Shown: positions 49,603-61,731 of the stretch, one piece after another
How positions within the stretch are numbered: position 1 is the stretch's first letter
How the letters are laid out: the number at the start of each line of letters is the position of its first letter
From: Maribacter cobaltidurans
Lineage (GTDB): Bacteria > Bacteroidota > Bacteroidia > Flavobacteriales > Flavobacteriaceae
DNA: 64,000 nucleotides
Reading direction: 5' to 3'
NCBI RefSeq assembly: GCF_002269385.1
Contig: NZ_CP022957.1
Location: 2,785,001-2,849,000 of the forward strand
Translations under genes and position numbers: made by a program
Notes under the pieces: model-generated
The model's input: the letters and a program-made list of their open reading frames with translations, nothing else
The model's database searches: none
What the model was told of the DNA's origin: nothing

Positions 49603-51597
49603 ATGAGGCAAATATCGTGGTTGTATTTTGTTTTTACTTTTTGTAGCCTACAAATCTATGCTCAAAAGTCTGAACTGGACAGTTTGTTAAGTGCGACTAG
49701 AGCAATGGAAAATGACTCCCTCCAAATAGAGGCCTATAATAAAATTGCATTCGAATTTATTTTCAAAGATGTATCAAAAGCAAAGAAAATAATTGAAGAG
49801 GGTAAACAAATTGCCTTGGATCATGATTTTTCTTTTGGGATTGCACAAATGACCAATACCCATGGAATTTATATGGATGTTATTGGTAAATCAGATTCTG
49901 CGAACTATTATTTTTCAAAAGCTCTAAAACTAAGTCGGGAAAAGAAAATTCCGTTTATAGAAGCAAAATGCTTGAATAATTTGGGAATGTTCCATTGGAA
50001 CAGAACCAATTACAAAGAAGCCTTGGCCTATTTTTTTGATTCCTTAAAAATGAATGAAGATTTGGGGAATGAAAAAGCAACGGCCAATCCGTTGAACAAT
50101 ATCGGCTTGATCTATCTGGAAATGTATTTGTTCGAGGATGCTCTCAAATACCACCGAAAAGCACTGGCAATAAGAGAAAAATATGGGATGTCCAAAGAGC
50201 AAGTAGCCTCATTGAACAATATTGGGATTTGTCTTAAAAGCCTAGGGAGGTTAGATGAAGCGATCGAGGTTCTGAATAAGGGGATTCAGTTGGCGCAGTC
50301 TTCTGGAAATTATTTGGATTTCTATAGGTTGCACGACACTCTTGGTAATGTGCTGCAATTGAAAGGAGAGTTCCCAAAATCGTTGGAAGCTTATCTTACC
50401 GCTTTGAATGCCGGGAAAACAAATCATTCCAATATTAGAGATGAATTGAGCACCAATAATAATGTGGTTGCGCTGTACAATAAAATGAACGAACCCCAAA
50501 AAGCCTTGCACTATATCGAAGAAGGTCTACGAATTTTAAACGAAAATCCGAATCTTGAAACGTATGCCATAGATATCCATTTGAACCGGGCTGAAACGCT
50601 GTTCATGCTCGATCAAAACGAAATGGCAAGAGCATCCTTGGATAGGTATGTTGTTTTGCAAGATTCTTTGTTCTCGGAAACGAATGCCAAGGCATTGGCC
50701 GAGATGGAAACCAAATATGAGTCGGCCAAAAAAGAAAAAGAGCTATTGGAGCAACGCGAACAATTGACCAAAAGGGAGTTGGAAATAAAACGAAAGAACA
50801 ACATCATTTTTGGCTCTTTGGCACTTGCTTTTTTGTTGGGTCTTATCGGGTATCTGTTTTACGGTCAGCAGCGACTCAAGAACAAGCAGTTGCTAAAGGA
50901 AGCAGAACTGAAAGCAGCTTTAATGCGTATTGAGACGCAGAACAGGTTACAGGATCAGCGTTTACATATCTCCAGGGATTTGCACGACAGTATAGGGAGT
51001 AATTTGACGTTTATCATTTCTACAATTGATACGGTGGGTTACGGGTTAAAAAATGGAAATCAACAGGTAAAGTCTCAATTAGATCAGCTAAGCAAATTTG
51101 CAAAGAATACCATTAAGGAGTTGAGGGATACGATTTGGGCCATGAATAAAGAGGCAATAAGTTTCGAAGATTTGCACTACAGAATAAATTCGTTTATGAC
51201 TCAGGCCGATACCTCTTCAAAAGGTGTCCATTTTGAGTTTGTGGTCGACTCTGCCATTGATCAGACCCATTCCTTTACCGCAAATGAGGGTATTCATATA
51301 TACCGAATAATTCAAGAGGCGGTGACCAACGCTTTAAAACATGCATTTACTAAAGATGATGATATCGATCAACGGAAGATAGCCGTTCATATTTACCGGA
51401 CCCATGATTTTTTTCATATACAAATAGAGGATGCGGGATCTGGATTTGACAAAGAAAAAGTGCTCATGGGCAATGGCCTCAAGAATATGCAGAAGAGGGC
51501 CAAGGAGATTGATGGCGAATTGGAAATTAATGCGACTGACGGAAAGGGCACTATCCTAATTTTAAAGATACCTGCACGATATGGAGAGAAAGATTAG
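49603..51597 (+). CDS. TPR-containing sensor histidine kinase (HisKA_3)
   Basis: A 664-residue kinase: signal peptide (ending YAQ), about eight TPR units (residues 40-370), a membrane helix (IIFGSLALAFLLGLIGYLFY, about 400-420), a HisKA_3 dimerisation domain with His461 in ISRDLHDSIGSN, and an ATPase domain (EAVTNALKHAF near 572, DAGSGFD near 609, GNGLKNM). It likely reads an envelope signal by its TPR array. Its stop overlaps the response regulator gene by 17 bp, so they form a two-component pair. Confidence 0.95.
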   Translation: MRQISWLYFVFTFCSLQIYAQKSELDSLLSATRAMENDSLQIEAYNKIAFEFIFKDVSKAKKIIEEGKQIALDHDFSFGIAQMTNTHGIYMDVIGKSDSANYYFSKALKLSREKKIPFIEAKCLNNLGMFHWNRTNYKEALAYFFDSLKMNEDLGNEKATANPLNNIGLIYLEMYLFEDALKYHRKALAIREKYGMSKEQVASLNNIGICLKSLGRLDEAIEVLNKGIQLAQSSGNYLDFYRLHDTLGNVLQLKGEFPKSLEAYLTALNAGKTNHSNIRDELSTNNNVVALYNKMNEPQKALHYIEEGLRILNENPNLETYAIDIHLNRAETLFMLDQNEMARASLDRYVVLQDSLFSETNAKALAEMETKYESAKKEKELLEQREQLTKRELEIKRKNNIIFGSLALAFLLGLIGYLFYGQQRLKNKQLLKEAELKAALMRIETQNRLQDQRLHISRDLHDSIGSNLTFIISTIDTVGYGLKNGNQQVKSQLDQLSKFAKNTIKELRDTIWAMNKEAISFEDLHYRINSFMTQADTSSKGVHFEFVVDSAIDQTHSFTANEGIHIYRIIQEAVTNALKHAFTKDDDIDQRKIAVHIYRTHDFFHIQIEDAGSGFDKEKVLMGNGLKNMQKRAKEIDGELEINATDGKGTILILKIPARYGEKD

Positions 51598-52237
51598 ATT
51601 GGCGCTTGTAGATGATAATTCCTTTCTTATAAAGGCAATAGAGGATAAGTTATCATTTTTTGAAAATATCAGTATTAAATGGAAGGCAGAGAGCGGTTCT
51701 AAATGTTTAGAAATGTTAGCTATTGACCATCAATTGGATATGATTCTAATGGATATTGAGATGCCCATTTTGAATGGCATTGAAACGACCGAAATCGTTA
51801 AGAAGAAACACCCCCAAATTAAAATTGTCATGTTAACCGTTTTTGATAATGATGAACATATTTTTAATGCAATAAAAGCAGGTGCAGACGGTTATTTGTT
51901 GAAAGAAATTGATCCAGAAAGTTTGATGCGGGGAATTCACGAAACCATGACAGGAGGTGCCGCTATGACACCGACCATAGCGCTTAAGGCATTGAGACTA
52001 TTAAGAAATCCTATGGTAACAAATTATTTTCCCAATGAGGAAACTGTGGTGCTTACCAAAAGGGAGGAAGAGGTTTTAGAGCAATTGAGCAGTGGCTTGA
52101 GTTATACGAAAATTGCAGAAAATCTTCATGTTTCGCCAAGTACGGTGCGCAAGCATATTGAACATATCTACACGAAACTTCAGGTACATAATAAATTGGA
52201 GGCCATAGAAAAGGCGAAGCGAATCAATTTGATTTGA
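51581..52237 (+). CDS. NarL/LuxR-type response regulator
   Basis: A 218-residue regulator. The receiver domain has Asp58 in MILMDIEMPILNGI and VMLTVFDND as the fourth-strand block. The output domain is LTKREEEVLEQLSSGLSYTK, IAENLHVSPSTVRKHIEHIY, a LuxR-type winged helix. It pairs with the TPR kinase just upstream. Its target promoters are unknown; the inverted repeats at 53023-53069 are a candidate. Confidence 0.95.
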   Translation: MERKIRLALVDDNSFLIKAIEDKLSFFENISIKWKAESGSKCLEMLAIDHQLDMILMDIEMPILNGIETTEIVKKKHPQIKIVMLTVFDNDEHIFNAIKAGADGYLLKEIDPESLMRGIHETMTGGAAMTPTIALKALRLLRNPMVTNYFPNEETVVLTKREEEVLEQLSSGLSYTKIAENLHVSPSTVRKHIEHIYTKLQVHNKLEAIEKAKRINLI

Positions 52238-52304
52238 TAAAAGATTCAATACTTTTGGGTATTACATAAGCTTTCTATAAAGCCAATGTATTGAATCCGT
52301 TACT

Positions 52305-52928
52305 ATGAAAAAATTTGTTGCCGGTGTCCTAATTACTTTGACTTTCGTCTTTATAATCCGTTCCTGTGCGGCCGATAAAAACAACAAATCCATTCTTGAG
52401 GAAAATTCTATGCTCATACAGCAAGAAATTGCGAATGTTTCTAAATTGATCGTTACCGAAGGGCATTTTTCAGAGGTATACAATTACAGGGATTCCAAGG
52501 AACTTTTTGGGCCTTTGCTTACGGCGGAAAAAAAAGCTTTGGTAGTGGTAAATGCAGATGTAACCGTGGCCTTTGATTTAAGTAAAGTCGATTTTGAAAT
52601 TGATGAAGCAGCCAAAACGTTACGGATAAAAAGTATACCTAAGCCCGAAATAAAACTAAATCCCGATTTTGAATATTACGATGTAACGGCTGATTATCTC
52701 AACCAGTTCGATGAAGCAGATTATAATAAAATAAAAAAGACCGTGACCAATTCCTTAATGAAAAAGGTAGAGGCCTCTTCTTTACTTTCCAACGCCGAGA
52801 ATAGGTTGATCAGTGAACTGCAAAAGTTTTATATTCTTACGAATTCACTGGGTTGGCAGTTAACCTACAGAGGTGAGAAAATAGATACTGCAAGTCAACT
52901 ACAAAAAATGGATACACTAGTGCCCTAA
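52305..52928 (+). CDS. DUF4230 protein
   Basis: A 207-residue DUF4230 protein. A signal or anchor helix (FVAGVLITLTFVFIIRSC) is followed by EIANVSKLIVTEGHFSEVYN, LVVVNADVTVAFDLSKVDFE and a helical C-terminus. The family is periplasmic and of unknown function; the Cys at residue 21 may be a lipid site. It stands alone after the response regulator gene. Confidence 0.8.
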   Translation: MKKFVAGVLITLTFVFIIRSCAADKNNKSILEENSMLIQQEIANVSKLIVTEGHFSEVYNYRDSKELFGPLLTAEKKALVVVNADVTVAFDLSKVDFEIDEAAKTLRIKSIPKPEIKLNPDFEYYDVTADYLNQFDEADYNKIKKTVTNSLMKKVEASSLLSNAENRLISELQKFYILTNSLGWQLTYRGEKIDTASQLQKMDTLVP

Positions 52929-53247
52929 GTGCCATCCAGGAAATTTTTCATTCTATATTTCTTCGTTTACTTCAAAATTAGAGTTGATAAACCTATTCGA
53001 TAAAGTTTTTTAACAATATAAATCCTACTAAATGTAGGAATTACCACATGTTGTTATCAGTTCACAACATAATTTATTTTTTATAAGTTAAATCCTACAT
53101 TTTTGATCTCTTAATTTTTAATAACCCTAAACTTAAAAATTTGCCATTTCTCGATTGACCCAATTGTTTAAAACTTGCGATGGTGCTTACATCAAGTTTT
53201 AGAGTATTCTTGGATTTGGGTAAAAACCTTTTATAATCAAAAACCAC
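52929..53247. promoter_or_regulatory. Intergenic control region before the giant adhesin
   Basis: No gene. TCCTAC-TAAAT-GTAGGA at 53023-53039 is a 17-bp inverted repeat, ATGTTGT/ACAACAT at 53048-53070 is a second, and a half-site TCCTACATTT at 53093-53102 repeats the first. These are plausible binding sites. The stretch is AT-rich and the promoter -7 element is not clear. Confidence 0.5.
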
Positions 53248-56200
53248 ATGAAAAAAATAGCAGTGATCTTCCTAGGTTTGTTTTCCTTAATTACCAGTGC
53301 ACAAACCTTAACTATTGAAAATGGGGGTGAAACAGGTACTTCGGGCACCAACTGGACGACAACAGGTACTAATCCCGTTACGATTTCCGCGACGGGTAAT
53401 GCCAGTATTAATACTTCTGTTATTGAAGGGTATTTGAATACAGGTGTGAGCGTTTTGGTGCGTTCCACCGATGGTATGATTACTCAGACAGGGGACATTG
53501 AAAAAACGGCTGGGGGGGATGCAACGCTTACGATTCGCTCAGAGGGTTCCGGTAGAATAAACAATACGGCAAACTATGTTTCTACTTCAGGCAAATTAAA
53601 TCTTGTTTTTTGGTCAGACTATAATAATACGAATGGTGGAGGAAGTACTTTTGGCTCTACTGTTTCAAATATTGATACCAATGGAGGTCACTTTTGGGCA
53701 GGAGGTAGTTCAACACCTGCAGGGACAGCAACTTGGAATGGTTTAACCGTTGGTAATGGGCCGAGTGTAGATGCTTCAAGCTCAAACCAAAATGCCCTTG
53801 ATTTCCATTCGGTAAGTTTAAATACAGGAGGTGGCGATGCATTGTTTTGGGCCGGTAATGGCACGGGTACTGGCCTGGCGGGTATCGAACCTCATACTTC
53901 ATCAACGATTAGTACGGGTAGCGGTGATATCATTCTTATTTCCGATAATTTTAATTCTGTAGGGGCACTTACATTGAATACTTCGGGGCAATTGGTTTTG
54001 GCACCAAATGGTGGTAGTTATTCAGGTACTATTACTTGGCAACATGGTGGCGGTACTAACCTTAATATGAGCAGTACCTTTGATGATATCACTATCAATA
54101 ATATTGCTAGTGTTTCTGGGTTAAGCTTAGGCTTTTATGATGGTATGAGTGGGGTAAACATCAATAATAGTTCTCCAGTAACCATTTCCAGTAATACCAA
54201 CATAGCGGGTCCTATTACCGTTTATGGGGGTGATATTACAGTAAATGAAAACCTAAACACAGCAGCAGGTACTGCTGCTGGTGATATTTTACTTAGAGGA
54301 ACAGGTAATATTACTATAGCAAGCAGTAAGTCGATAACTACCAATAGTGGCGATGTGACTTTTTGGGCAGATAGTAATGCTGATGGTGGGTTTATTACCG
54401 TCAATGCCGGTGGTGCCATAACAACACAAGGTGGAAATTTGGTTTTGGCAGGTGGTCTTGATGATGGTGCAAATGAAGGTGTAGCAAATGACGGTATTCC
54501 AGACGGCTACGCATGGCGAAAGACAAGTGACCCTGATTTTGGTGGGTTATCTCTTGGTGAGGGCGCAATATCTGGGCCTGCATTGATAAGTCTACTATCA
54601 AACGGAGGTGACATTTTGCTACGCGGAAAAACGAGTGATGCTTCGGGTCATCCTGGTTTATTAACGCAGGAAAATTTAGTGATTGATTCCGGAAGTGGTA
54701 CAATCTCGATTATGGGTACCTCAGAAACTGGGAATGGAATTGAACTGGGTTTTGGTTCTACTAATCAAAATATCGCACTTCGCTCGGCCAGTAATGCTGA
54801 AACTGCTATTTCTATTGATGGTTCAACTACGGCAACAGCTAATGGGGGATTTTTTAATTTAGGGAATGGTAGCTCACTTATGCAATCAGAGGGAACGGGA
54901 GGAATACGTATCGCAGGTATTTCAACCCTGCATGAAGGTATTGTTTTGGATAATATGCAAATACTATCAGCAAGTGGTAAGATTGATATAACAGGTACTG
55001 GAGTTAATGGTGGTCAATTATTTCGAAATACGGATTTAGGTTTACGTTCTTCTGCAACAGCTATTCAAGGTATTACGCCTTTGGCGGCATCATCGGCTGA
55101 TATCGACTTAATAGCGAATAGTATAACCTTTACGACCTCAGCTAATACTATTACTTCTACAGGTAAGCTACGGATATTACCAAGCGAAAATGCTTTCAGT
55201 ACTTCATTAACACTGGCAGATTTTTTTGAACCTTCGGCAACTTTATCAGGGCTTGTGATAGGTAAAGATCATGCTACCGCAGAAAATATTACTTTAACAA
55301 ACGCTATTACGATAAACGGCCCTATTACGGTTTATGGGGGAGAAATAAATATCGATGCAAACCTAAGCTCAACAGCTACTACAGGTGATGGTATTACCAT
55401 CGAAGGTCAGCGCATCCTTCAAGATGATGGAATAGATGTGACTACTTCAGGCGCGGATATCAGCTATACGGCATCTGCTATAACGACCGAATCGGTATTA
55501 GCAATCACTGGAAGTGGTGTCAATCGAGCTATTGTCAATGCAAACGGCGGAAATATTAATATAAACGCAAGCTATGCGGGTGCATCGGCTAGCGGAAGGG
55601 TTATTGCTTTTAATAGTGCTGATTTAATTACAACGGGCAGTGGAGTAATCAGCTTGACGGGAGATGCTACGAACAGCAGTAATACAACCGCCTCTGCTTG
55701 GGGTATGCAACCGAATGATGCAAAAATTATCACTGATTCGGGTGATCTTACATTGACCATGACGGGTGGTGCTGCCAGTAATAATTCAAGAGGCTTGGCC
55801 TTGGATAGTAATAGCATGCAGTTACTGTCTACATCGGGCACCATTACCATTCGTGACCTTGAGCCAGCAGGTCTAACGGGAACCTATACCGGTTTATACC
55901 TACGACCTAATGCGGCTAACACCATTTTATTCGGCGCCAATGGCGCAGAGGTAGCTAGCAGTAGTTCGGATATTGTCATTGAGGCTAACCGTGCGACTTT
56001 TGATGTGCAGCCCACACGATTTAACACAAGTGGAACGCTAACCATTCGTCCAGTAGGGGCTATTTTTGGTGCGGGTATCAGTACAGCTAACGTGAATGTG
56101 GAAAGTACCGCCACAGGCTTCACCCTAGGTAAGCCGGGAAACAGCAGTGCCTTGACCTTGGCACGGGCTTCAACAATTAACGGATTTATTAAAGTCTATG

Positions 56201-59200
56201 GAGGCGATATTGCCATTAACGAAAGCTTGAATACCACGGTAGATGGTGCCGCCGGTAATATTTTACTGAAAGCTTCAGGAAATATCGTTCAAGCAGCGAG
56301 TAAATCCATTACAACTAGTGGGGCGGATATCACCCTGTGGTCGAACAGTGATGATGAGACTACTAATGGTGGCTATATCTATCTTCAAGATAATACATCA
56401 TTAGATACAAGAACTTCATCTGATAGAACTGCAAATGATGGAACAGCAAACGACACATCTGGCGGAGCCATTACATTAGGTGGAGGAAGCGGAACCACTC
56501 TACCTACAGGATATGCCCTAAATAATGCGAATTCCTTTAGAGGGGGCATAAATCTTGGGACTGAGAGCGGAATCCGTGCTAGACACGATAGTAATATTAG
56601 CATTATTTCAGGTGGAGGAAATATTTCGCTCAAAGGCAGACAAACGTCGATATTTGACGATGCTGCGGCAGGTATAAATGCTTATGAAGGTTTTATCCTT
56701 GATGCAGGCCAAACAGGAAATATAGCTTTAGAAGGTAATGTTAGCGGTTCTAATGCGTCATTTTCAGATGGTATGAATCTTGGAAATTATGCAATAACTG
56801 CAGGAGGGACAGCTTCATTTATAAGAACGGTGAATGGAAATATAACGTTAACCGGAAGTGCCTCAGATGCAACATCGCAAAGTAGAGGTTTAACCTTAGC
56901 TGGAGGGGGAGTGGGATTGTTTATCCAAAGTACCGGTACAGGTAATATTAATCTTTTCGGTACTCCTGGCGGTACAGGTACGCAATATAATATTTTACTA
57001 ATAGGAGCAAATGTACTAGCAAATAGCGGGGATATTAATTTAACTGGTGCAAGTGCCGGAAAGATTTTTAACGCTAATTTTGGTTCAACAATAGGGTATA
57101 AATCAGGTTCTGAGGTTACCAACTCTACAAGTGATATAACGGTTACCGGAGACGATTTTGACTTAAGTTCTGGGTTTAACTTTAATACAGCAGGAACCTT
57201 AGCAATAGAATCGTTCGGAAATTCATTTACAAATACTTTCGATACTTCCCAATTGACCTATTCTTCAGATTTAACCGGTCTTACTATCGGGAAATCAACG
57301 AATACCTCAACTGTACTTGTTGGTTCTACAACAAGTATTGCTGGCCCGATTACGATATATGGAGGCGATATAGCCATTAACCAAGCCTTGACAGCTTCAT
57401 CAAACAACACCATCAGCCTAAACGCCTCGAGCAATGTGACACAAAGTGCAGCCATCACGGCCAACAACTTGGCCCTGTTCGGTACGGGCAACTTTACCCT
57501 TCAGAACAGCAGTAACAATATTGATGTGCTGGCCGGTGGCGATGCAACTACACGTCTTGGTAATATCGCCTATCGTGATGCAAATGCACTTGAAATTGGC
57601 ACGGTAAACCCAACAGGAATTTTCGCTACAGGTACTGTTTTGGTGGAAACGGAAACCGGAAACATTACCCTTTCTGAAAGTATTAATACCACTTCCACTT
57701 CAGATGATGCTATCATCTTGAATGCAGGTAGAGCTTCTGCAGCTGGAACGGCAACGGGTGGTGATATTATTGTTTCTGGCACACCTACCCTTAGTACAGG
57801 ATCAGGCGGTATCGCAAAGCTCTATAGCGGTGCTGAAGCTAACAGTACAGGTTTAACTGCTTTGGTGGGTGCCGGTAACGTTAGGAATAATTTAGATGAA
57901 ACATCCGACTTAAGTGGTGAAAACTTGACTGACGATAACGCTTATGCGATTTATCGAGAGATTGGTAATACAGCGCCCACAGTGACATCCACGTCAATCA
58001 CATCAGCAACAGCGCAATCACTTTATTACTATGATATTAAAGCATCAGATGCCGATAACGATGTAATCACTTGGACAGCAAACACCGTTCCTGCTTGGTT
58101 GACCTTTACCAGTGGTCTCTTGCAAACGAATTTTGTAGGCACTGGTGCAAACCCCACCAATACAGGGGATGGGGTAAATCAGTCGCCTGATGGAACCAGT
58201 GCTACTAGTGCGGTTATTCGAGCGGGCACTGCCGCTCATGGTGATGGTAAATTGTTTTTCACCGATAAAGAAGAGTATGGGATTCGTTATGTTGATGCGA
58301 ACGGAAATGTACAAACCTGGTATCAAGGGGATGGAACTTATACAAATCTAAATCCAGTAGGGATAGCCTATGATGCGGTAAATGACGCAGTTTATGTTGG
58401 AGATTATGCCAAGACCGACATCTTGAAAATTGATAACACAGGTACTCGAACCCTTCTGTCTAATTTGCCGGAAGCGTTTATGCGCAGATTGCTGGTTAAT
58501 GCTAACGGCACTAAACTGTATGCGTCTGCAAATGGCGGTATTTATGAAATTGACCTTACCAATAGCGACCCTGATGCAAACTGGACGCGGGTGGTCGGTA
58601 CAGGAACAATGGGTTACAGTGATACGGGGGCGGCGTCAACCTCACAAGTTTCTCAACCTCACGGTATGGCGTTTGACAGTGCCGGGCGTTTGGTTTTTAC
58701 CGACCGGTTTAACGATATCATCAGGCGAGTTGATTTAGGGGCAGACACAATTGAAACCATAGCAGGTACGCAAGGAGCAGGTACAGAAACTGGCGATGGC
58801 GGACCTGCCGTCAATGCGACTTTTGCCGACCCATCAGGACTAGTCATTAACGAATACGATGAAATTTTCATTTCCGAGCGGTTAAGCAAGCGGATACGGA
58901 AAATCGATACCAACGGTGATATTGATACATTTTTTACAGTTTCTGCAGGAGGTTTTGCAGACGACTTGGTAATATCGGATGCGGGTGAGTTGTTTTTATT
59001 GACAACTACACTTATTGCCCAGGTAGCAACCAAGGCTGAATTAACTGGTACGCCAACCAACGCTAATGCAGGTGTACACAATGTAGCACTTACACTGAGC
59101 GATGGTATAGATAATGTGCCTTATAATTTCCAAATTACGGTTCAAGCGATTAACAATGCTCCAACCGACATTACGCTAGATACTAACAGCATCAACCAAA

Positions 59201-60765
59201 GTGCTACGGGTGTAGACGCTACGGTAGGTACCTTATCCAGTGCTGATGCTGATTCAGGAGATTCTCATACCTATTCACTAGTGGCAGGTACAGGTGACGA
59301 TGACATTGCTAGTTTTAACATTGATGCCTCAAGCTTAAGAACCAATAACGCGCTTTCTCCTGGTAGTTACAGTGTAAGAATCAATACCAATGACGGTACC
59401 GATGATTTTGCCAAGGAATTTACCATTAACGTCACCGATGATGTTGCACCTGAAGGCTACACGGTAACCATTGATCAAGACGCCATAGATAGTTCAAATA
59501 AAACTTCAATCAGTTTTACTTTGGCCGGTGCTGAAATAGGTGCGACCTATAATTATAGCTTTAGTAGCGATAATGGGGTGACAACGGTCACAGGATCCGG
59601 AACTATAACTTCCGCCACGGACCAAGTAACCGCAATCGATCTTAGCGCATTAGCCGACGGTTTAATAACCCTAACCGTTACCCTTACCGATAGTAGTGCT
59701 AACGAAGGTATTCCTGTACAAGATTCCGCAACTAAAGGAATAGACCAAGACAATGATGGCATTTCTGACACCAATGACAACTGCCCTTCCATTGCAAACA
59801 CGGACCAACTAGATACCGATAATGACGGAGATGGTGATGCATGCGATACCGATGATGACAACGACGGTACACCGGATTCAGAGGACGCCTTTCCGTTAGA
59901 TGAAAATGAGGATACCGATACCGATGGTGATGGTACCGGCGACAATGCCGATACCGATGATGATGGTGACGGTACACCAGATAGTGAGGATGACTTTCCG
60001 TTGGATCCAACTGAAGATACAGATACCGATGGAGATGGAACTGGGGACAACTCTGACGAAGACATTGATGGGGATGGCATCAGCAATGATGAAGATGAAT
60101 TTCCCAATGGAGATGCGGTAGACACGGATAATGACGGTGTTCCTGATAGTGAGGATGCCTTCCCGAACAACCCAGACGAGACATTGGACAGTGATGGGGA
60201 CGGAATTGGGGATAATTTCGATGAGGATAACGATAACGATGGGACACCAGATGCCGAAGATGATTTCCCTTGGGATGCGAATGAAGATACCGATACGGAC
60301 AACGATGGGATAGGTGACAATGAGGATGAAGATGATGATAATGACGGAACTTTAGATACTGAGGATGCCTTCCCGCAAAATCCCGATGAAGATACAGATA
60401 CCGATGGAGATGGAATTGGCAATAACGCGGATGAGGATGACGATAATGACGGTATTTTAGATAGCAACGATGAATTTCCTAACAACAGTGAGCCCACAAT
60501 TGTTCCAGCACAGGCCTTTACGCCCAATGGCGACGGCAACAACGATACCTGGATAATACCTGGAATAGACAACTATCCCAACAATGTGGTAAAAGTCTTC
60601 AACAGATGGGGGCATGAGGTATTTGCGGTCCAATCCTATAAAAATGATTGGGGAGGGGTTTACAAGAACAACAGGGAGAAATTACCATCTGGTTCCTATT
60701 TGTATGTGATCGACCTTGGGGATGGTTCCGAGGTAATCCGTGGATGGATATTCATCAACTATTAA
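53248..60765 (+). CDS. Giant type IX-secreted adhesin (2505 residues)
   Basis: A signal peptide ([19 protein letters not shown]) leads to a beta-helix-like region with recurring blocks: (I)[15 protein letters not shown] motifs begin near residues 318, 688, 976 and 1363. An NHL-repeat region follows (about 1650-1920; [17 protein letters not shown]), a cadherin-like domain (about 1971-2065), thrombospondin type 3 calcium repeats (about 2165-2415) and a C-terminal gliding-motility type domain ([38 protein letters not shown]). That C-terminus is a type-B sorting signal for the type IX system. It is followed by its PorP/SprF partner 22 bp away. Confidence 0.9.
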   Translation: MKKIAVIFLGLFSLITSAQTLTIENGGETGTSGTNWTTTGTNPVTISATGNASINTSVIEGYLNTGVSVLVRSTDGMITQTGDIEKTAGGDATLTIRSEGSGRINNTANYVSTSGKLNLVFWSDYNNTNGGGSTFGSTVSNIDTNGGHFWAGGSSTPAGTATWNGLTVGNGPSVDASSSNQNALDFHSVSLNTGGGDALFWAGNGTGTGLAGIEPHTSSTISTGSGDIILISDNFNSVGALTLNTSGQLVLAPNGGSYSGTITWQHGGGTNLNMSSTFDDITINNIASVSGLSLGFYDGMSGVNINNSSPVTISSNTNIAGPITVYGGDITVNENLNTAAGTAAGDILLRGTGNITIASSKSITTNSGDVTFWADSNADGGFITVNAGGAITTQGGNLVLAGGLDDGANEGVANDGIPDGYAWRKTSDPDFGGLSLGEGAISGPALISLLSNGGDILLRGKTSDASGHPGLLTQENLVIDSGSGTISIMGTSETGNGIELGFGSTNQNIALRSASNAETAISIDGSTTATANGGFFNLGNGSSLMQSEGTGGIRIAGISTLHEGIVLDNMQILSASGKIDITGTGVNGGQLFRNTDLGLRSSATAIQGITPLAASSADIDLIANSITFTTSANTITSTGKLRILPSENAFSTSLTLADFFEPSATLSGLVIGKDHATAENITLTNAITINGPITVYGGEINIDANLSSTATTGDGITIEGQRILQDDGIDVTTSGADISYTASAITTESVLAITGSGVNRAIVNANGGNININASYAGASASGRVIAFNSADLITTGSGVISLTGDATNSSNTTASAWGMQPNDAKIITDSGDLTLTMTGGAASNNSRGLALDSNSMQLLSTSGTITIRDLEPAGLTGTYTGLYLRPNAANTILFGANGAEVASSSSDIVIEANRATFDVQPTRFNTSGTLTIRPVGAIFGAGISTANVNVESTATGFTLGKPGNSSALTLARASTINGFIKVYGGDIAINESLNTTVDGAAGNILLKASGNIVQAASKSITTSGADITLWSNSDDETTNGGYIYLQDNTSLDTRTSSDRTANDGTANDTSGGAITLGGGSGTTLPTGYALNNANSFRGGINLGTESGIRARHDSNISIISGGGNISLKGRQTSIFDDAAAGINAYEGFILDAGQTGNIALEGNVSGSNASFSDGMNLGNYAITAGGTASFIRTVNGNITLTGSASDATSQSRGLTLAGGGVGLFIQSTGTGNINLFGTPGGTGTQYNILLIGANVLANSGDINLTGASAGKIFNANFGSTIGYKSGSEVTNSTSDITVTGDDFDLSSGFNFNTAGTLAIESFGNSFTNTFDTSQLTYSSDLTGLTIGKSTNTSTVLVGSTTSIAGPITIYGGDIAINQALTASSNNTISLNASSNVTQSAAITANNLALFGTGNFTLQNSSNNIDVLAGGDATTRLGNIAYRDANALEIGTVNPTGIFATGTVLVETETGNITLSESINTTSTSDDAIILNAGRASAAGTATGGDIIVSGTPTLSTGSGGIAKLYSGAEANSTGLTALVGAGNVRNNLDETSDLSGENLTDDNAYAIYREIGNTAPTVTSTSITSATAQSLYYYDIKASDADNDVITWTANTVPAWLTFTSGLLQTNFVGTGANPTNTGDGVNQSPDGTSATSAVIRAGTAAHGDGKLFFTDKEEYGIRYVDANGNVQTWYQGDGTYTNLNPVGIAYDAVNDAVYVGDYAKTDILKIDNTGTRTLLSNLPEAFMRRLLVNANGTKLYASANGGIYEIDLTNSDPDANWTRVVGTGTMGYSDTGAASTSQVSQPHGMAFDSAGRLVFTDRFNDIIRRVDLGADTIETIAGTQGAGTETGDGGPAVNATFADPSGLVINEYDEIFISERLSKRIRKIDTNGDIDTFFTVSAGGFADDLVISDAGELFLLTTTLIAQVATKAELTGTPTNANAGVHNVALTLSDGIDNVPYNFQITVQAINNAPTDITLDTNSINQSATGVDATVGTLSSADADSGDSHTYSLVAGTGDDDIASFNIDASSLRTNNALSPGSYSVRINTNDGTDDFAKEFTINVTDDVAPEGYTVTIDQDAIDSSNKTSISFTLAGAEIGATYNYSFSSDNGVTTVTGSGTITSATDQVTAIDLSALADGLITLTVTLTDSSANEGIPVQDSATKGIDQDNDGISDTNDNCPSIANTDQLDTDNDGDGDACDTDDDNDGTPDSEDAFPLDENEDTDTDGDGTGDNADTDDDGDGTPDSEDDFPLDPTEDTDTDGDGTGDNSDEDIDGDGISNDEDEFPNGDAVDTDNDGVPDSEDAFPNNPDETLDSDGDGIGDNFDEDNDNDGTPDAEDDFPWDANEDTDTDNDGIGDNEDEDDDNDGTLDTEDAFPQNPDEDTDTDGDGIGNNADEDDDNDGILDSNDEFPNNSEPTIVPAQAFTPNGDGNNDTWIIPGIDNYPNNVVKVFNRWGHEVFAVQSYKNDWGGVYKNNREKLPSGSYLYVIDLGDGSEVIRGWIFINY
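59740..60490 (+). repeat. Thrombospondin type 3 repeat-coding DNA in the adhesin
   Basis: This stretch repeats GATACCGATGGxGATGG-like units with varying spacing, coding [14 protein letters not shown] calcium loops separated by FP and ED turns. It explains a long Ser-rich reading on the other strand, which is an artefact. Confidence 0.85.
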
Positions 60766-60787
60766 ATCAACCTAAAAAACAATCAAA

Positions 60788-61678
60788 ATGACAAGAATTA
60801 TAAATACAATTAGTATCCTGTTCGTTCTTCTATTTGCGGGCATTGCATGGGGCCAACAGGATCCAAACTATACCTTCTATCGGTATAACATGAACATTTA
60901 CAACCCTGCTTTTGCCGGCAGTTCCGAAGGGGTGGAGTTCGTCCTTGGGCTCAGGAGCCAATGGGCGGGCATCGAAGGTGCCCCTGAAAGCCAGAGTGCC
61001 ATTTTTGGCATGCCGGTAGGAAATAAGGTAGGCTTGGGCGTGAGTATTCTAAACGACAAAACGTTCATAGAGACCCAGACTTGGATGGCCGTGGACTTTT
61101 CCTACCACATTGAGCTTGACGAGGACAACCGGTTATATTTTGGGCTCAAGGCTAGCGCTAACTCGTACGATGCCAATACACAAGGCCTTTTGACCTACGG
61201 TGTTGGCCAGGACGGATCGTTGATGAACTTTGAAAGCCGTTTTACACCGAATGTAGGTGCGGGGATCTATCTGAAAAACGAAAGGTATTTTATATCCCTG
61301 TCCGCACCAAAAATTCTGACACCCGATAGACTTCAGGAAGCCAATGGGAACGCCTTTCTAGGTACCGATAGATTACATGCATACCTGGCGGGAGGGTATG
61401 ACTTCGTTTTAGGGGAAAAAACCAAACTTCAGGCCTTGGGCATGGTCAGGTATGCCGATGCCTCCCCGCTCTCCTATGAAATTACGGGGCTGTTGGATCT
61501 GGCGGAACGTTTTACCTTGGGTGCGGGGTATAGGTATAATGAAAGCATAAGCGGACTTTTTCTCTTTAAGGTTTCAAACGGGTTCCAATTGGGCTATGCC
61601 TATGAGAATGCCTGGCAGAGACCAATCGATGGTATTGACCAGGGGACACATGAGGTTTTCATGAGATTCTTATTATAG
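60788..61678 (+). CDS. PorP/SprF-family type IX secretion membrane protein
   Basis: A 296-residue outer membrane protein. Signal peptide ending GIAWGQ, then QDPNYTFYRYNMNIYNPAFAGSSEG, the hallmark of PorP/SprF. The rest is a beta-barrel of about 12-14 strands. SprF-like partners let type-B sorted adhesins stay at or cross the surface; this one pairs with the giant adhesin upstream. A terminator follows 24 bp after the stop. Confidence 0.9.
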   Translation: MTRIINTISILFVLLFAGIAWGQQDPNYTFYRYNMNIYNPAFAGSSEGVEFVLGLRSQWAGIEGAPESQSAIFGMPVGNKVGLGVSILNDKTFIETQTWMAVDFSYHIELDEDNRLYFGLKASANSYDANTQGLLTYGVGQDGSLMNFESRFTPNVGAGIYLKNERYFISLSAPKILTPDRLQEANGNAFLGTDRLHAYLAGGYDFVLGEKTKLQALGMVRYADASPLSYEITGLLDLAERFTLGAGYRYNESISGLFLFKVSNGFQLGYAYENAWQRPIDGIDQGTHEVFMRFLL

Positions 61679-61701
61679 GTAGTTTGGTGTTTTTCTAAAA
61701 G

Positions 61702-61731
61702 GCCCTTGATCTTTGGTCAAGGGCTTTTTTT
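61702..61731 (+). terminator. Rho-independent terminator after the PorP/SprF gene
   Basis: Perfect 8-bp stem GCCCTTGA/TCAAGGGC with a 7-base loop, then seven T. Confidence 0.85.

Noticed and set aside
59740..60490. Regular DNA repeats that could suggest a CRISPR array
   Set aside because: The repeat units are coding, imperfect and irregular in spacing, with no unique spacers and no cas genes near.
59553..60572. Minus-strand Ser-rich frame of 339 codons
   Set aside because: It is the complement of the calcium-repeat DNA of the adhesin; periodic GAT codons read as Ser-rich on the other strand.
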